A DNA stretch of 64,000 nucleotides, from the NCBI GenBank assembly GCA_017849435.1, contig JAFIGY010000018.1, positions 1 through 64,000 of the forward strand, read 5' to 3'. The position numbers and the translations under genes are program-made. The stretch is from Chitinophaga niabensis (GTDB taxonomy: Bacteria; Bacteroidota; Bacteroidia; Chitinophagales; Chitinophagaceae). The notes beneath the pieces were generated by a model. The model worked only from the letters and a program-made list of their open reading frames with translations, was not told the origin of the DNA and made no database searches. Shown piece by piece: positions 62,297-64,000 of this stretch; position 1 is the stretch's first letter, and the number at the start of each line of letters is the position of its first letter.

Positions 62297-62899
62297 ATTG
62301 TCATCGAACAATATATCGATCATACTGATACTACTCTTCTCACGTTATGGCGAAATGGTGACGAAAAAGCGTTCAACACGATCTATGAGCGTCATTTTAT
62401 TCGTTTGCTGAACATTGCCTATAAGAAAACCGGTAATGCCGAGGCTGCGGAAGAACTGGTACAGGATGTGTTTGTTTCCTTCTACAAACAATTATCTTCT
62501 TTACGGGAAGATACCATTATAGAGAATTATCTGTTCATCTCATTAAAGAACCGCATTTTCAATTATCACCGTCAATTGATCGCGCAGCTCAGGAAAGATC
62601 ATGCGCTAATGAAAGATACGCCGTTCCAGACAAAGGAAATGAACCGGCAGATGACGGAGTTCAAGGAATTACAAACAAGGCTGACCGAGCGCATCCGGGA
62701 GTTGCCGCCGCAATGCCGGGCGGTATTCCTTTTGAGCCGGGAAGATCAGCTTTCCAATAAAGAAGTGGCCGAGCGATTGAATATTTCGGTGAATACTGTG
62801 GAACAACATATGCGGAAGGCCCTGCGCATCCTCAGGGCCGGTCTGGGCAATGATATGGCATTATGTATTGCCTGCTGTCTCCTTTTTCATCTCTACTGA
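62297..62899 (+). CDS. ECF-type RNA polymerase sigma factor
   Basis: Sigma-70 family factor expected to be held by FecR. The frame gives region 2 (LWRNGDEKAFNTIYERHF, NAEAAEELVQDVFVSFY), and region 4 (LPPQCRAVFLLSREDQLSNK, LNISVNTVEQHMRKALRIL) and a hydrophobic C-terminal tail. The conserved N-terminus (VIEQYIDHTDTTLLTLWRNG) is coding-like but contains no ATG, GTG or TTG; the first usual start is TTG at 62405, which would cut off part of region 2. The start given is therefore an ATT at 62297, chosen as the first codon past the putative transcription start; the exact start is uncertain. In-frame stop at 62279. Confidence 0.82.
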   Translation: MVIEQYIDHTDTTLLTLWRNGDEKAFNTIYERHFIRLLNIAYKKTGNAEAAEELVQDVFVSFYKQLSSLREDTIIENYLFISLKNRIFNYHRQLIAQLRKDHALMKDTPFQTKEMNRQMTEFKELQTRLTERIRELPPQCRAVFLLSREDQLSNKEVAERLNISVNTVEQHMRKALRILRAGLGNDMALCIACCLLFHLY

Positions 62900-62971
62900 A
62901 CCCACAATCCCCACTATTTTCTTAAAAGCCCTATTTTTGCTGCTTATGCGCTCAATATAAACTGCAATATC

Positions 62972-63385
62972 ATGTGGTGGATCTATGCACTGTTATCCGC
63001 ATTCTTCGCGGCATTGACGGCCATCTTCGCGAAGATTGGCATCAAAGGAGTGAACTCTGACCTGGCCACTGCCATCCGTACGGTGGTGATACTTTTCCTC
63101 GCCTGGGGGATTGCTTATTTCCGGGGCGCTACTACGCAGATCCATCAGCTCAGCAGGCAGAACCTCATTTTCCTTATCCTCTCCGGTATCGCCACCGGCC
63201 TTTCCTGGATCTTTTATTTCCGGGCGCTGCAAATCGGAAAAGTGGCGCAGGTGGCGTCTGTAGACAAACTCAGTGTGGCGCTGGCCATTATTTTCGCCAC
63301 GATCTTCCTCGGTGAGATCCCCACTGTAAAAATGGCCATTGGTGCGTTGTGCATCATTGCAGGCACACTAATCCTGGTGTTGTAA
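62972..63385 (+). CDS. EamA-family half-size transporter
   Basis: A 137-residue inner-membrane protein with four to five helices, corresponding to one EamA (drug/metabolite transporter) repeat: WWIYALLSAFFAALTAIFAK, ATGLSWIFYFRALQIGKVAQ and LGEIPTVKMAIGALCIIAGTLI. Single-repeat members usually work as dimers. Substrate unknown. It ends eight bases before the convergent rhamnosidase gene. Confidence 0.9.
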   Translation: MWWIYALLSAFFAALTAIFAKIGIKGVNSDLATAIRTVVILFLAWGIAYFRGATTQIHQLSRQNLIFLILSGIATGLSWIFYFRALQIGKVAQVASVDKLSVALAIIFATIFLGEIPTVKMAIGALCIIAGTLILVL

Positions 63386-63393
63386 ACGATCTG

Positions 63394-64000
63394 CTAAAAA
63401 GTTATGTCAACATGATGCGCACCTGTGGCTAATATGCAGGGCATGGATGCCGGCCTGCCGTCAACGGATATACGTTTTATCTTCCGCTCGTCCAGCCGCA
63501 GGGAAGCGGTGGTATTGGGCGGAATCGTTATATCGTACTGTATTTTATCACCCGTTCTTTTCCAGGAAGAGATGATCCTGCCGTCAGGACTTTCATGCAT
63601 GGCTTCAAAGCTCTCCAGTCCTTCTGCGAAATGCGGTTCCAGGCGGATATGCCGGAACCCCGGCGCCGATTCATCCGGCCTGATGCCGCCCAATCCTTTG
63701 TACAGCCAGGCACCGATCTCTCCAAACATAATGTGGTTCCGTGAGATATCGGATTTCGCGTCAATAGGCCAGTTCTCATAAAGCGTAGTAGCGCCATTCA
63801 CGATCCACCAGCCCCAGGAAGGCAGCGTTTGCTGCGATGCTATTTTATAAGCCACATCTGCGTAGCCGTTTTCGCTCAGGGCGTTGAGAATGCATTTGGT
63901 GCCGAGGAGACCTACATCCAGATGGTAATTATCAGTCGCCACACGTTTTGCCAGGTTGGCCGCTACCGTGGCACGTTGCTCATCCGGCGCCAGTCCCCAG
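63394..64000 (-). CDS. Alpha-L-rhamnosidase (GH78), C-terminal part
   Basis: The frame is open to the window edge, so the N-terminal part lies outside. The visible 201 residues read WGLAPDEQRATVAANLAKRV at the edge, then GTKCILNALSENGYADVAYK, QQTLPSWGWWIVNGATTLYE and SRNHIMFGEIGAWLYKGLGG, which are the late alpha/alpha-barrel motifs of GH78, and then the C-terminal beta-sandwich. The enzyme removes terminal rhamnose from plant polysaccharides and glycosides. Its closeness to the SusCD/FecR/sigma locus hints at a shared glycan-use region, though it is on the far side of the EamA gene. Confidence 0.92.
   Translation of the reverse strand, partial: WGLAPDEQRATVAANLAKRVATDNYHLDVGLLGTKCILNALSENGYADVAYKIASQQTLPSWGWWIVNGATTLYENWPIDAKSDISRNHIMFGEIGAWLYKGLGGIRPDESAPGFRHIRLEPHFAEGLESFEAMHESPDGRIISSWKRTGDKIQYDITIPPNTTASLRLDERKIKRISVDGRPASMPCILATGAHHVDITF

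Noticed and set aside
1-64000. CRISPR array, tRNA, insertion sequence or prophage
   Set aside because: No regularly spaced repeats, no tRNA T-loop signatures, no transposase, integrase or phage structural genes were seen.

Overview
The window looks like chromosome from a member of the Bacteroidota, most probably a Chitinophaga-like member of the Chitinophagaceae. The reasons are a SusC/SusD pair under a FecR/ECF-sigma system, several Bacteroidota-type promoters (-7 box TAnnTTTG, in one case with TTTG exactly 19 bases upstream), SusD-style lipoprotein signals, an RHS-like secreted protein of the kind common in Chitinophaga, and a house set of single-copy genes (ppk1, ppx, panB, rnr, lpxK, bioD, accD, smpB, rnhA, rnpB). 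No tRNA, rRNA, CRISPR array, insertion sequence or prophage was seen.

Layout. 0-4 kb: a large secreted RHS-like protein preceded by about 300 bases without a convincing gene. 4-8 kb: polyphosphate kinase and exopolyphosphatase, then panB, with a related inverted-repeat element on each side of the ppx-panB block. 8-12 kb: a 2-oxoadipate dioxygenase-like enzyme, a two-gene YeeE/YedE transporter and an aminoadipate-semialdehyde dehydrogenase-like enzyme, suggesting lysine catabolism. 12-19 kb: a secreted phosphatase-fold protein that has lost its catalytic residues, a secreted subtilase, a DUF4870 protein, RNase P RNA, an Smr protein, DoxX and an amino-acid permease. 18.8-24.1 kb: a tight minus-strand operon (bioD, 5-formyl-THF cyclo-ligase, lpxK, rnr, polyprenyl synthase). 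24.2-32.7 kb: mostly plus-strand genes (cystathionine beta-synthase, a metal-receptor-fold protein, a Rieske lipoprotein, an M60 peptidase, fructose-bisphosphate aldolase, accD, smpB, two lipoproteins).

32.7-39 kb, minus strand: a C39-peptidase ABC exporter with its HlyD partner, RNase HI, a membrane protein and an acyl-CoA carboxylase carboxyltransferase. 39-51.7 kb: DinB, a membrane acyltransferase-like protein, a MarR-GNAT fusion facing a lipoprotein across a palindrome-rich intergenic region, an erythromycin-esterase-like protein, superoxide dismutase divergent from a SufR-like iron-sulfur regulator that is followed by cyclopropane fatty acid synthase, an orphan hybrid histidine kinase, and a GlxA-type regulator divergent from an alpha/beta hydrolase plus dihydrofolate-reductase-like pair. 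51.7-64 kb: a cytochrome-c-fused beta-propeller dehydrogenase with a DUF1080 hydrolase, then SusD, SusC (with STN signalling domain), FecR, a divergent ECF sigma factor, an EamA half-transporter and the C-terminal part of an alpha-L-rhamnosidase cut by the window end.

The observations most worth following are (1) the sod / SufR-like / cfa locus, where a 19-base palindrome sits on the sod -33 box and abuts the regulator's start codon; (2) the divergent sigma/FecR arrangement with a perfect 22-bp LacI-like palindrome and a sigma gene lacking any ATG/GTG/TTG start that would include its conserved N-terminus; (3) the secreted histidine-phosphatase-fold pseudoenzyme; (4) the Rieske protein with a non-canonical second ligand motif; and (5) the paired palindromes at the MarR-GNAT fusion. 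None of these is proof of a new system; most of the window is ordinary chromosomal backbone.
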